Positions 1-8,827 of a stretch of 64,000 nt of DNA are shown here, piece after piece. The stretch is from an uncultured Thermoproteales archaeon (GTDB taxonomy: Archaea > Thermoproteota > Thermoprotei > Thermoproteales > Thermoproteaceae). How positions within the stretch are numbered: position 1 is the stretch's first letter; the number at the start of each line of letters is the position of its first letter. The stretch covers positions 164,437 to 228,436 of the forward strand of contig CALJAK010000002.1 in assembly GCA_938027595.1 (NCBI GenBank), read 5' to 3'. A program made the translations under genes and the position numbers. The notes below the pieces were generated by a model. That model was given only the letters and a program-made list of their open reading frames with translations, had not been told where the DNA came from and searched no databases.

Positions 1-323
1 ATAATCAAGCCAGGCGCCGCCGCTATGAACGCCACTGGCAGAGCCTCGGCGATGAACAACGCCAGAGGTGTAGATAGAAAGAGCGCGCGGTTTGTGTGTC
101 TCGGCAAAACCAACTCAGAGAAGACTAACTTGACCAAATCTGCGATAGGCTGTAGAAAGCCGCCTATTGCTTTAGAAACGTATAGAGGTCCATATCTCCA
201 CTGTATCCGCGCCACTAACTTCCTCTCAGCCCATATAGCCACCACTAAAAACCCCAAAATGCCCAAGACGCCGGGGAAAACCAACGCCGCGACTAAGTCA
301 CTCGACAACTCAAAAGGCATCAT
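1..323 (-). CDS. nuoH: NADH dehydrogenase-like subunit H, N-terminal part (gene runs off the window)
   Basis: Membrane subunit of a complex I-like oxidoreductase that joins the peripheral arm to the pumping arm and forms the quinone pocket. The visible 107 residues begin MMPFELSSDLV and contain a first transmembrane helix followed by AERKLVARIQWRYGP, the hallmark NuoH segment, and GGFLQPIADLVKL. The start at 323 overlaps the nuoI stop as ATGA and has a GGAGG-like sequence just upstream. The gene continues past base 1. Family assignment is firm. The true quinone or other acceptor cannot be read from this part. Confidence 0.92.
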   Translation of the reverse strand, partial: MMPFELSSDLVAALVFPGVLGILGFLVVAIWAERKLVARIQWRYGPLYVSKAIGGFLQPIADLVKLVFSELVLPRHTNRALFLSTPLALFIAEALPVAFIAAAPGLI

Positions 324-718
324 AGCAATGACCTCCCGCCGGCCTCAACTGACACTGCGTCTGGGTCCATCTCCCGGGGGAATTTGTAAGTGGACAAACT
401 GCGCCAAGTGATTTCTACTTGTGGCGTGTGGCGGAGGGAGCCGGTGGGGCAAGCGTCGACGCAGTAGCCGCAGAGTATGCAGCGGCCCCAATCTATGCCG
501 GGGTATCTCTTGCCGTCTTGCTCCAAGTGGAACTTTATGGCTTTGGCGGGGCAGACCGCCTCGCAGAGTTGGCAAGAGATGCATACAGCTCTGTCGTTTA
601 CTATGAAGCCTCTAACTGCGGGGCTGTAGTCACGTCTCTCCTCTGGCCACCGCACAGTCCACTGTCTCTCCGCCAAGTTCTTTAAAGCAGTTAAAAACAG
701 CTTGACGTGGATACTCAT
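320..718 (-). CDS. nuoI: Complex I-like ferredoxin-type subunit I
   Basis: Iron-sulfur subunit carrying electrons between the electron input and NuoB in complex I-like enzymes. The 132-residue protein holds two classic 4Fe-4S motifs, CISCQLCEAVCP and CILCGYCVDACP. I chose the ATG at 718 (MSIHVKLFL), which overlaps the porB stop at 715, over an upstream in-frame start. The stop overlaps nuoH as ATGA. No NuoE, F or G (NADH module) is seen nearby, so ferredoxin rather than NADH is the likely donor. That is inference from the adjacent por genes. Confidence 0.93.
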   Translation of the reverse strand: MSIHVKLFLTALKNLAERQWTVRWPEERRDYSPAVRGFIVNDRAVCISCQLCEAVCPAKAIKFHLEQDGKRYPGIDWGRCILCGYCVDACPTGSLRHTPQVEITWRSLSTYKFPREMDPDAVSVEAGGRSLL

Positions 719-1791
719 TTGCCCCTGGGAGTGATGCAAGCAAGCGAGGGGTCCACGGGACCAATCACCTCTCTCCCCATGGCTTTATTTATCTCCGCCA
801 CGTCTCTATCCACAACCGCTTGGATTGTCTCCACCTCCTCTGGCTTGAGGTGTCTAAACCTCCCCTGCAGTTGTAGGAAACACTTCACTGGCTTCCTCTT
901 GGGCACTGGCATAGTTACTCTGAACTCCCCCCGGTCGATTTCGTAATTTACCCAATATCCAGTCTCGGTAGCTAACTCGAGCACTCTTATGGCGTACTTA
1001 GGCTCAAACCGCCAACCCGGAGTGCAAGACTGGAGTATGTGTAAGAAAGAGGGGCCGTCTGCCTCAGCCGCCTTTTTGAATTTGTAAACCATGTCGTGGA
1101 CGTACGCCGGGTTTGCAGTAGCTACGTACGGTATGCCGTGAGCAGCCGCTATCAACGCCATCGGTTTCTTATGCGTGACGTTACCCGGCACTTTTCGCCC
1201 GGCCGGCGCTGTGGTTGTAGACGCGCCAAACGGCGTAGTGCCGCTCCTCTGTATGCCAGTGTTCATGTACCCCTCGTTGTCGTACATGACGTAGATAACT
1301 CTATGACCCCTCTCCAACATGCCGCTCAACGCTTGGAAACCGATGTCTGCAGTAGCGCCGTCGCCTGCGAATACGACTACGTTTATTTTACGAGTTGAGT
1401 CTATTACACCCCGGCGTTTCAACGCTTTTATAGCTGCTTCTATGCCAGAAGCCACGGCGCCCCCGTTGCCAAAAGCCACATGTATCCAAGGCACGGCCCA
1501 ATTGCCACGTGGATACACAACTGTAGAAACTTCGGCGCATCCCGTGGGGTTCACCACGATGGTGTCTGGACCCAACACTTTCAACATGTGTCTCGCAATG
1601 ACGCCAATGGTGCAACTCGCGCAGAGGCCGTGGCCCGGGAGGAAGAACTCCTCTTGCGGAAGTTCGAAGCTGGCGTATTCATACAGCCCAGGGTACTCCT
1701 CTGCGATTTTAACCCCAGGCAGCGTTATATGGTGGCGCCTGATGTAAATCTTTTCTCTAATTCCCCCAAACCTACCCCTAGCCTCACTCAT
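715..1791 (-). CDS. porB: Pyruvate/2-oxoacid:ferredoxin oxidoreductase, beta subunit
   Basis: Thiamine-diphosphate-binding subunit that decarboxylates pyruvate or a related 2-oxoacid, passing electrons to ferredoxin with acyl-CoA formation. The 358-residue protein shows the cofactor/Mg motif GDGATADIG followed by YDNEGYMNTG, and cysteines (GLCASC and further Cys residues) for the beta-subunit 4Fe-4S cluster. Start at ATG 1791; a GTG two codons upstream (1797) is possible. It overlaps the porA end by 8 nt and the nuoI start by 4 nt, implying one message. Whether the substrate is pyruvate, 2-oxoisovalerate or another oxoacid cannot be settled from sequence alone. Confidence 0.9.
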   Translation of the reverse strand: MSEARGRFGGIREKIYIRRHHITLPGVKIAEEYPGLYEYASFELPQEEFFLPGHGLCASCTIGVIARHMLKVLGPDTIVVNPTGCAEVSTVVYPRGNWAVPWIHVAFGNGGAVASGIEAAIKALKRRGVIDSTRKINVVVFAGDGATADIGFQALSGMLERGHRVIYVMYDNEGYMNTGIQRSGTTPFGASTTTAPAGRKVPGNVTHKKPMALIAAAHGIPYVATANPAYVHDMVYKFKKAAEADGPSFLHILQSCTPGWRFEPKYAIRVLELATETGYWVNYEIDRGEFRVTMPVPKRKPVKCFLQLQGRFRHLKPEEVETIQAVVDRDVAEINKAMGREVIGPVDPSLACITPRGK

Positions 1792-2986
1792 AGCCACCCC
1801 TAAGTCCCACTGTGTAAGTCTCTCCAGCTACCCAAAGGCCCTTGTGCGTCTTCAACGCAGCTTCATATATCATGTCGCTGTCTATAGCTCTCATGCCTAC
1901 GGTAGCCAAGGCGCAATGTATCACTCTACCCAACGTGGCTCCCACCTCCACGGCCATGGGGCCCAACTGCGGACCGCCGTGGTTTATAGACCTATCTATC
2001 ACCAACACTTTCTCTACGTGTGACAAATATTTCTGTAAATGCCAAGTTGGCCACGGTCTGATTACTCTAAGCCTCAGAGCCCCCGCGCGGATCCCCTCTT
2101 TCCTCAACCTATCCACCGCCTTCTTGACCAGTCCAAATATCGAGCCATACGCCACCACAGCCACCTCGGCGTCTTCAAGCATGTATCTAGTCACCAAACC
2201 GTAAGACCTGCCGAACCTCCTCCCGTACTCCACGTCCACCTCCTCTATCACCTTGGCGGAGTTCCTCAAAGCCTCCACCGCTTGCCAGCGGATTTCCCAA
2301 TACCACTCCGGCGTCCCCACAGCGCCCAGTTGAGTGGGGTTGTCCACGTCTAGCCTAACCCAATTTCTAGTTATTGGTGCAAATTTCAAAACCTCCTCCT
2401 CGTCTGCTGGCACATCCAGCGGCTGCAAGACGTGGCTAGTCCAAAAGCCGTCGTACGCCACCACCACGGGCAGGTGGACGCGGGCGTCTTCGGCTACTCT
2501 GTAGGCTTGCACAACTGTGTCGAAAGCCTCCTGCGCCGTCTGAGCTATGTATATAATCCACCCCAACTCACGCATTGACATAACATCACCGTAGTCCCCC
2601 CAGACGTTTATGGGGGCTGAATATGTACGAGCAGCCACTCCCATGACTATGGGCAACCTCATCCCCACTGCAATGGGGAGGTTTTCGTACATGTGTCCCA
2701 AGCCCTGCGACGAGGTTTCTGTAAAAGTGCGAGCCCCGGCGGCTGAGGCGCCGATGACTGCAGACATGGCGGAATGTTCGCTCTCCACTGGTATAAACTC
2801 GGCGTCTAACTCGCCGTTGTTGACGTACTCTGCCAATCTCTCCACTACCGGCGTCTGGGGCGTTATGGGATACGCCGCAATTACCTCAGGCCTCGCCATC
2901 TTCACCGCGAGCGCAACGGCGTGGTTGCCAGTGAGTGCAATGCGCTTCTGCTCTATCTGTCTCTCTCTCAGCGTCGCTTGCATCAT
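1784..2986 (-). CDS. porA: Pyruvate/2-oxoacid:ferredoxin oxidoreductase, alpha subunit
   Basis: Catalytic partner of PorB that forms the thiamine pyrophosphate and substrate pocket. The 400-residue protein contains the typical AAYPITPQTP segment, the VESEHSA motif, and TFTETSSQGL, all hallmarks of the alpha subunit. The start at 2986 (MMQATLRE) overlaps the porGD stop as ATGA; an upstream in-frame extension would run into porGD and lacks support. The gene sits second in the porGD-porA-porB unit. Length matches four-subunit archaeal enzymes. Confidence 0.92.
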   Translation of the reverse strand: MMQATLRERQIEQKRIALTGNHAVALAVKMARPEVIAAYPITPQTPVVERLAEYVNNGELDAEFIPVESEHSAMSAVIGASAAGARTFTETSSQGLGHMYENLPIAVGMRLPIVMGVAARTYSAPINVWGDYGDVMSMRELGWIIYIAQTAQEAFDTVVQAYRVAEDARVHLPVVVAYDGFWTSHVLQPLDVPADEEEVLKFAPITRNWVRLDVDNPTQLGAVGTPEWYWEIRWQAVEALRNSAKVIEEVDVEYGRRFGRSYGLVTRYMLEDAEVAVVAYGSIFGLVKKAVDRLRKEGIRAGALRLRVIRPWPTWHLQKYLSHVEKVLVIDRSINHGGPQLGPMAVEVGATLGRVIHCALATVGMRAIDSDMIYEAALKTHKGLWVAGETYTVGLRGGYE

Positions 2987-3924
2987 ATCTCTCTCACCAT
3001 TTGTATTGCCCCTGTGGGGCACACCTCGGCGCAAACGCTGCAGCCCTTACAGAAGTCGTAGTCGAACTCTATGGCTTTCATGCGGAATTTCCTACCGCGG
3101 GGCCCCTCTACTTCTCTCCAAGCCTCAATCACGGCGTCGTCTGGGCAGTAGAGCCAACACTTTCTACACATTATACACTTGGCGTGGTCTATGACGGGCT
3201 TTTCTATCCGCCAGCCGCCAGTGCGGTAGTGTAAGCTAGTGCCGGGGAAGACAACTCCCCCCTTGTTCACTGCGGTCCACTCCACAATTTCGTAAGGGCC
3301 AGCTAGGAAGGCGGAGGTGGTGGATATAACGCCCTTTGGTCTGGCGCTGGGGTCTACTCTAGCTGGCGGTATCACTGTGGCTGTCTCGAACGCCTCTTTG
3401 GTAGCGGCGAAGTTCTCCTCCACTGCCTTCCCCAGTTGGTTTTCAAACGCTTGTCTTATGGACTCCAGTTTGGGCAACCCCATGACTTTAGAAAACGCCC
3501 CGGCCAACGGGCCGTTCGGCACGTCTAGCTTGACGTGTCTCCTAGCGATGTCTATGGCGTCTAACACCACTATGTACACGTCGTCTCTAGACACAATCTT
3601 CTTAACCTCCTCGGGGGGTTTTCCACTGTTGATTATTATGTAACCCCCAGGTCTCACTGCGTCTAACACAAAACGCATGAGATCGATTAGTTTGTCGTCG
3701 AAAACTATAGCTACGTCCGGCATTTTTATGGGTTCTTGATCCTCTATTGGGGCGTCGCTTATGGTTAGGAATGCCTTAACGGGGGCGCCTCTGCGCTCCG
3801 CGCCGAACTCCGGATTGGCAATGGCGTAATAGCCATCTATTATCGCCGCGTTGGCAATTATATATGTAGCTGTGACGATGCCTTGTCCCCCCCTACCCAC
3901 CCACACTGTCTCAATTCTCCCCAT
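2983..3924 (-). CDS. porG: 2-oxoacid:ferredoxin oxidoreductase, fused gamma-delta subunit
   Basis: A single 313-residue chain joins the gamma subunit (about residues 1-200, beginning with VGRGGQGIVTA and the GAERRGAPV segment) to a delta-type ferredoxin domain (about 235-313) with CIMCRKCWLYCP and CKGCSVCAEVCP, two 4Fe-4S clusters. Gamma helps close the active site and delta passes electrons to free ferredoxin. In many archaea these are two genes, so this is a fusion. First gene of the por unit, with a TATA-like element about 23 nt before its ATG. Confidence 0.9.
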   Translation of the reverse strand: MGRIETVWVGRGGQGIVTATYIIANAAIIDGYYAIANPEFGAERRGAPVKAFLTISDAPIEDQEPIKMPDVAIVFDDKLIDLMRFVLDAVRPGGYIIINSGKPPEEVKKIVSRDDVYIVVLDAIDIARRHVKLDVPNGPLAGAFSKVMGLPKLESIRQAFENQLGKAVEENFAATKEAFETATVIPPARVDPSARPKGVISTTSAFLAGPYEIVEWTAVNKGGVVFPGTSLHYRTGGWRIEKPVIDHAKCIMCRKCWLYCPDDAVIEAWREVEGPRGRKFRMKAIEFDYDFCKGCSVCAEVCPTGAIQMVREI

Positions 3925-3941
3925 GTATAATTTCCAATTTC

Positions 3942-3952
3942 TAAATAAAAAT
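3942..3952 (-). promoter_or_regulatory. Probable promoter of porGDAB-nuoIH
   Basis: On the minus strand the A/T element AATTTTTATTTA lies centred about 23 nt before the porGD ATG at 3924, the spacing expected for a leaderless archaeal transcript. It falls in the 87-bp gap after nuoN, the only gap in the whole por-nuo run, so the por half may be transcribed both from here and by read-through from nuoJ. Confidence 0.5.
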
Positions 3953-4011
3953 TTTTAGATGGACATTTCATGTTATAGATATGGCTATTTCTATAAATTT
4001 CAAATTAATAA

Positions 4012-5097
4012 TCATGATAGATACAAAAGCCACAATGGCGCTGAGACGCCGAGAGCCACCACCGCCAGAGACACTGACTTTGGAAAAGACGCCGTGCCCC
4101 CGGGCAACGTCGCCATGACTCTGAAGTAATAAGGCACCGACATGACTATGTTAGCCAAAATGTAAACCGCAGCCGCAAGCCCCAGCGACGCAGCTGCATA
4201 AATCAAGAGATACAACTTAGGCCAGAAACCCAACATGGGGGGTATGCCGATCTGGTGTACAGCTAGCGCAATCGCACTCCACTGAGGAGACCCCCTATCC
4301 AAGTGGTAGAAAAGCCCCATTTTCCCCAACGCGTCTGCATATATGAGCAAGAGAGCGACGTTGGGGTTGAGAGGGTACGCAAACAACGCATAGCCGGCGT
4401 GAGCCACTGTAGAGTAAGCAAACACCTTCCTAAGGTCTTGACTCGTCAACGCGCCCAGATTCCCCACTAACATAGACAAAGCGCCAAGCGCGTACCACAC
4501 CACGTGTGGAGCTTGGGGAGTCATGTTAACTAGAGCAAAACCAGCGCCTAACTTTGGCAAACTCGCCAACGCCACCAAGCCGGCTGGAGAAGACCTACCA
4601 TACACGTCCACTAGCCAGAGAAACATGGGCACCGCCCCCAGCTCGGTGGCAATCGCCAACAGAATCAAGAAGTTGCCTAAATCTCCATAGACCGGTCTGA
4701 GGGCTAAGCCAGTTACGACAAACGCATTAGCTATGGTAGAGATGACTAAATACCTAAACAACCCCTCTAGAGACCCCCTATCGCCAAGAGTGGGGAGCAG
4801 TACAGCTGGAGAGAGCGTAGCCAAGGCGAATCCCACCGCCTTTAAGTAACTGGGGTCCTGCGCCATGAAGAAAACGCCGGTTGCAGCCAAGGCAGACGCC
4901 GTCCCAGCGTCTGTTGTAAACTTACCGCGGCTCAACATAACTATGCCGAGGAGGAAGGGCACCGCGAAAATTACAGCAACAGCGTTGAACAATAGGTAGA
5001 GAACTAACGCAATGTAGAACACGTCCAACACCCAAAGTCGCGGCGTTAAGATCTTAACCGCTAGATATACCGCCAGAACGAGAGCTATCGAATCCAT
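4012..5097 (-). CDS. nuoN: NuoN-like antiporter subunit of complex I-like enzyme
   Basis: Ion-translocating membrane subunit of the antiporter family (proton_antipo_M). The 361 residues are mostly transmembrane helices, with LATELGAVPMFLWLVDVYGRSSP and a buried lysine in ASLPKLGAGFALV, then GNLGALTSQDLRKVFAYSTVAHAGY, the segment most typical of NuoN. It is clearly shorter than the usual 450-490 residues, so some terminal helices appear to be missing. Starts at ATG 5097, overlapping the preceding NuoL-like gene by 13 nt. Last of five membrane genes before the por block. Confidence 0.85.
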   Translation of the reverse strand: MDSIALVLAVYLAVKILTPRLWVLDVFYIALVLYLLFNAVAVIFAVPFLLGIVMLSRGKFTTDAGTASALAATGVFFMAQDPSYLKAVGFALATLSPAVLLPTLGDRGSLEGLFRYLVISTIANAFVVTGLALRPVYGDLGNFLILLAIATELGAVPMFLWLVDVYGRSSPAGLVALASLPKLGAGFALVNMTPQAPHVVWYALGALSMLVGNLGALTSQDLRKVFAYSTVAHAGYALFAYPLNPNVALLLIYADALGKMGLFYHLDRGSPQWSAIALAVHQIGIPPMLGFWPKLYLLIYAAASLGLAAAVYILANIVMSVPYYFRVMATLPGGTASFPKSVSLAVVALGVSAPLWLLYLS

Positions 5098-6707
5098 ATC
5101 CAGAGAGTTAGATACAGCGCCACTCCCAAACCGACGCCGGCTATGTAGAGATAATACTCAAACCTCCTGCGGGACAGAGAGAGAGAAACTCTCTTGAAAG
5201 ACTCAGGTATCCAGCCGTGTAGCCACATGTCTGTATATCTCTCAACGACCATCACCCCGCGGTAGAGACTATCCCAGAGGACTTGCGCTCTAAACATCTG
5301 CCTATCTAGAAATCTATCTAGCGCAAAGACAAACCTCGCCAAGGCGTGGAAGGCCTTCGGGACCAACAAATCGTAGAGCACCGGAAGTCCAAGTCTCCTA
5401 TACAACGCCCCAGCTGGAGGCAGGTAAGCCAGAGATAGTCCGACGAGAGAAAATCCCCATAACAAATTCGGCATGGCTACCACTGAGAAACTGCCCACCG
5501 CCGCCAGCGCTAGGTAGGGCCACGCCAGCGGGCTCCAGTCGGAGACTGTCTCCGTCTTCAGTATGAGTCTACCCACATATCCAGACGTAAGCGTTGAGAA
5601 GAGCGCAAGCCACCAATCTGCCTCAGCTTTAGCCAACGCCCCAAGCGGCGTTATTCCCACAAGCGTCGCCAGAGCCACAGCCATCGCGATTTTAGACGCC
5701 AATGGATACTCCAGAGGCGTCCTGTTGTGGTTGACGTGTATGGCGTGACCCACCGCCATGAACAAAGTCGCTTTAGCTACGCCATGTGCGTAAATTAACC
5801 AAAGAGCTTCCGTGGGGTTCTTCAACGCGAACGCAGTAATGAGACCTAGGTAAGATGCAGTGGAGGAAGCCAAGAGGACTTTGGGTTCTCTCTGCGCTAG
5901 AGCCACAAGCCCGCCGTACAATGCAGTGGCTAAGCCAACTAAAAAAGCAACTTGCGCCGCCCAGTGCGGCATGAGGGGCCCAAGCTTGAGGAGTAACAGA
6001 GGACCAGCCTTCACCATAGTGGAGGAGTGTAACAAAGCGCTGACTGGAGTCGGCGCTGACATAGCCGTCATGAGCCAATCCGTGAAGGGCAACTGCGCAG
6101 CTTTCGCAAACGCAGCGATTAGAACCAACGCCGCCGCCAAGTCCGGCAGCGCACTCCACTGGCTTATGTAAGGCGTTCCGGCGGCTGCTTGTCCCGTGGC
6201 TATCAACAACGCCGCGGTGCCCACCTCGACGGTTAAGATGGCTCTAAGCGCCGAGGCGCTGGGTGTCCACATCCACCTTATCCCCCACGCCCCCTCGCCG
6301 AGGCCCACTCTCCCGGCGTCTTCTTCCTCTCTATAGGTAAGTATGAGACCCCAACTGGCTAGATCCAAACCACCCCACCCCACTAACAACAACACCCAGT
6401 GGTCTGCAGTTATGAACGTGAGCATGGAGGCGTAGAAGACGTCCATCCAACCCCAGAACCACCCCCTCCTCTCTATGGATTTCGCGTAGAAAATGGAATA
6501 GATGGAGATAGTTAGGTATATCAACGAGACGAATAGAACGAGTCCCCGCTCTATCTCTCCCAGTCTAAACAACCCGGTGGCTGGAGACGTAGCGCTGTGC
6601 AACAGCGCGAAGGCGGTAGCTGCAGTTATTGCGCCCACGCCTCGCTTTACTGCTATGTCTAATAACGCTGCTAGGTATGCGGCTAGTATCAACAACTCTA
6701 GCGCCAT
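5085..6707 (-). CDS. nuoL: NuoL-like antiporter subunit of complex I-like enzyme
   Basis: Polytopic membrane protein of 540 residues in the antiporter family. Diagnostic stretch: LPFTDWLMTAMSAPTPVSALLHSSTMVKAGPLLLLK, with the conserved Lys, plus IYAHGVAKATLFMAVGHAIH. The C-terminus has a long arm (KAFHALARFVFALDRFLDRQMF to the final TM helix), like the lateral helix of NuoL, so I call it L rather than M. Overlaps nuoM by 10 nt and nuoN by 13 nt. It probably forms one ion channel of the pump. The coupling ion is not determinable here. Confidence 0.85.
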   Translation of the reverse strand: MALELLILAAYLAALLDIAVKRGVGAITAATAFALLHSATSPATGLFRLGEIERGLVLFVSLIYLTISIYSIFYAKSIERRGWFWGWMDVFYASMLTFITADHWVLLLVGWGGLDLASWGLILTYREEEDAGRVGLGEGAWGIRWMWTPSASALRAILTVEVGTAALLIATGQAAAGTPYISQWSALPDLAAALVLIAAFAKAAQLPFTDWLMTAMSAPTPVSALLHSSTMVKAGPLLLLKLGPLMPHWAAQVAFLVGLATALYGGLVALAQREPKVLLASSTASYLGLITAFALKNPTEALWLIYAHGVAKATLFMAVGHAIHVNHNRTPLEYPLASKIAMAVALATLVGITPLGALAKAEADWWLALFSTLTSGYVGRLILKTETVSDWSPLAWPYLALAAVGSFSVVAMPNLLWGFSLVGLSLAYLPPAGALYRRLGLPVLYDLLVPKAFHALARFVFALDRFLDRQMFRAQVLWDSLYRGVMVVERYTDMWLHGWIPESFKRVSLSLSRRRFEYYLYIAGVGLGVALYLTLWIWIR

Positions 6708-7978
6708 AGGAGAGGCAGTAGAGCCAGCAATACGTACGGCAACAACGCCGAGAGTAGCGTGGGGATGTACATGTCGCTAGAGGCGTTCACTTCGGCGGGT
6801 CCCGATCTGTAAATCCGGTTTATTAAATAGAAGTTGTAGAGAGCTGTGGAGAACAACGCGAACAACAGTAACAAAACCGCCGCTGCGTCGTGCGGCACGC
6901 CGATTGCCAAAAAGGCTTTGCCTACCAACGTCAAGCCAAAGACTCCGGACAACGCCACGAAAGTCAGTATGCCCACCGTCAGCAGTGGAGTGTTCCACTT
7001 GAGTTGGTCGAGGAGTCTCGTGTGGATGTGGACTATGTAAATACCGGAGAGCATGAAGCCGGCGGCTTTGGCGAAGGCGTGGCCCGTGAACAAAATCGCC
7101 ATAGTTAGGTAGCCCAGCTCTCCCCCAAGCGATGCGGCGGACACCAAGAGCCCCATGTTGGCGATTGTAGAGTCGGCTAGGGCTCTCTTGATGTCTACTT
7201 CTCTAAACACCAATATAGAGCCGTATATGGCGGTGGCTAGTCCGTACATGTAGAGAACTTCAACTGGCCACATGGCGCCGTCTTTCAGCCTCCACAGCCA
7301 GTAGGCCAGAAGACCGACGTGCACTGGACTCAACAACGCAGACAGAGGCGTTGGAGCCTCGGCGTGGGCGTAGGGCAGCCAGAAGTGTACCCCCAACGTG
7401 CCCATTTTTATCAAGATGCCCAACAACACCAACAGCGAGGCCAACCCCGTCGCTTGGAAAGTTGATGCGTCGAAATGCCCAGAGGCGGCGACGCCGATGA
7501 GGAAGAGTATGGACCCCACTTGCGCCCATATGAAGTATATCAACCCAACCATCCTCCTATTTCCATAACCGAAGTACCAAATCAATAGAAAGCTGGTAAT
7601 TATACTGAGTTCAAGCGCTAGAAAGACAAAGATCAAGTTTTCGAATATAACTATGAAGACGAAAGACAATACGTACAAAACGTGCGAGAGGTAGTACCAC
7701 CTCTCGGCTTTCAAGTGCTCTAGATATCTAGGCGCGTAGAGCGTCACCAAGAGCCCCAGAGCTATCGACACCGCGATGAAGGGCAGCTTGTGTAAATCTA
7801 CCAACACCGCCACCTCGCCCACGTACGGCATTGACGCCAGAGTAGTTCTCTGGCTAATCAAGAGGTACCCAACCATCAGCGCAGTGGCCACCGCAGCCGA
7901 CAAGACGCCACGTTTCGCCGACAGTAGCGACAGCGCCACAATTAACGCAGTGACCGCGAGGAAAATGTCGCTATACAT
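6698..7978 (-). CDS. nuoM: NuoM-like antiporter subunit of complex I-like enzyme
   Basis: A 426-residue polytopic membrane protein of the same antiporter family. It shows FLALELSIITSFLLIWYFG with the conserved acidic residue in helix 5, and GILIKMGTLGVHFWLPYAHAEAPTPLSALLSPVHVGL with the key lysine and the APTPLSALL signature. It lacks the NuoL long C-terminal arm, so it is called M. Starts at ATG 7978, overlapping nuoK by 8 nt. Forms a second ion path of the pump. Confidence 0.85.
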   Translation of the reverse strand: MYSDIFLAVTALIVALSLLSAKRGVLSAAVATALMVGYLLISQRTTLASMPYVGEVAVLVDLHKLPFIAVSIALGLLVTLYAPRYLEHLKAERWYYLSHVLYVLSFVFIVIFENLIFVFLALELSIITSFLLIWYFGYGNRRMVGLIYFIWAQVGSILFLIGVAASGHFDASTFQATGLASLLVLLGILIKMGTLGVHFWLPYAHAEAPTPLSALLSPVHVGLLAYWLWRLKDGAMWPVEVLYMYGLATAIYGSILVFREVDIKRALADSTIANMGLLVSAASLGGELGYLTMAILFTGHAFAKAAGFMLSGIYIVHIHTRLLDQLKWNTPLLTVGILTFVALSGVFGLTLVGKAFLAIGVPHDAAAVLLLLFALFSTALYNFYLINRIYRSGPAEVNASSDMYIPTLLSALLPYVLLALLPLLWR

Positions 7979-8213
7979 AGCCCAGCTTGGCTAGTCTGAA
8001 TAGCGTCGCCACTAGCAACAGCGTCTCCACAACGCCGACGCCGGCGGCGACTGCTAGCATATTTATGTCATGTGCCACAGCTGATGCAAATATCGCCGCC
8101 AGCACTAGTAATTCGCAGCCTATTATAACTCGCACTAGCGAGTTGGCCGTGCCCACCACCGCGAGTCCGCCGGCCATTAAAGCTGTTATCAAAATGACGT
8201 CTAGACCCGTCAT
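7971..8213 (-). CDS. nuoK: NuoK-like subunit of complex I-like enzyme
   Basis: Small MnhC/MrpC-related membrane subunit of 80 residues with three predicted helices. The second helix contains IIGCELLVLAAIF, with the buried Glu of NuoK that lies in the proton path. Its start ATG at 8213 overlaps the nuoJ stop as ATGA, and its end overlaps nuoM. Length is slightly below the usual 95-105 residues. Confidence 0.88.
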   Translation of the reverse strand: MTGLDVILITALMAGGLAVVGTANSLVRVIIGCELLVLAAIFASAVAHDINMLAVAAGVGVVETLLLVATLFRLAKLGYV

Positions 8214-8623
8214 ATAGACATCTCCACCGCGATTTTCAGAGCGTATAGCACAAACGCCGTCAGTATGACCAATATGTAGACATCGAGGTCGGCAGCGGGC
8301 ATAGACACGTCGTTGGCTCTTATCAAGATAGGTGTAAAAACTACCGCAAGTCCAGCGGCTGCAGTGAGCCGTGGCTCTATTGTTTTCTTCACATCGCCTA
8401 AGGTGCCGGCGGCGATTATCACAAGCGTTAGGGAGGCAGCTATGTACACCAAAGCCACTAAGATGAACGCCAAGGCGCCGAGGTATGCAGCAGTCCCCAA
8501 AGCCACCACCACGCCCAAGCCCGTCAACAGAAGCGCTGCATAGATGTTGTCTCTAGTGTATAGTACCAATCCGATGAATACAAGTGAAGTTACAAAAATT
8601 AACCACAACATGCCACTTTTCAT
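8210..8623 (-). CDS. nuoJ: NuoJ-like subunit of complex I-like enzyme
   Basis: Membrane subunit of 137 residues with about four helices; YLGALAFILVALVYIAASLTLVIIAAGTLG matches the central helices of NuoJ. First gene of the minus-strand nuo-por operon, beginning at ATG 8623. A TATA-like element lies about 22 nt upstream in the A/T-rich gap shared with the divergent aor gene. The assignment rests on gene order (J-K-M-L-N) as well as helix pattern, as NuoJ is poorly conserved. Confidence 0.82.
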   Translation of the reverse strand: MKSGMLWLIFVTSLVFIGLVLYTRDNIYAALLLTGLGVVVALGTAAYLGALAFILVALVYIAASLTLVIIAAGTLGDVKKTIEPRLTAAAGLAVVFTPILIRANDVSMPAADLDVYILVILTAFVLYALKIAVEMSI

Positions 8624-8827
8624 AATGACGTTATTTAAATATAGATAAATAACACTTTAAAAAAGACTATACATATATTGAGAAATTTAGAATTAACTAT
8701 AATTAACATCCGAGAGGGGAATTAAAGAAAATATAAGTGAAGAGAATTAAAGAAGATAAAGAAAAAAACATTATTCTCAAACTCTTCATGAGGAATAAAT
8801 GTTAAATATTAGTGAAATGACATAATT
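8624..8827. promoter_or_regulatory. A/T-rich divergent promoter region, nuo-por operon versus aor
   Basis: This 204-bp gap has no reading frame I can support. It is strongly A/T- and purine-rich on the plus strand. A minus-strand TATA-like element (TTTATCTATA, 8640-8649) sits about 22 nt before nuoJ, and a plus-strand element (TTAAATATT, 8802-8810) about 22 nt before aor. The middle 140 bp, with repeated AATTAAAGAA-type runs, is far longer than other divergent gaps in this window and may hold regulator binding sites controlling both operons. Confidence 0.5.

Noticed and set aside
25..411. Plus-strand open frame of 128 codons at the left edge
   Set aside because: It is antisense to nuoH and nuoI, whose translations carry unmistakable family motifs; its own translation has none.
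5773..6159. Minus-strand frame of 128 codons inside nuoL
   Set aside because: Shadow of the NuoL-like gene in a different frame; no motif or membrane pattern of its own.
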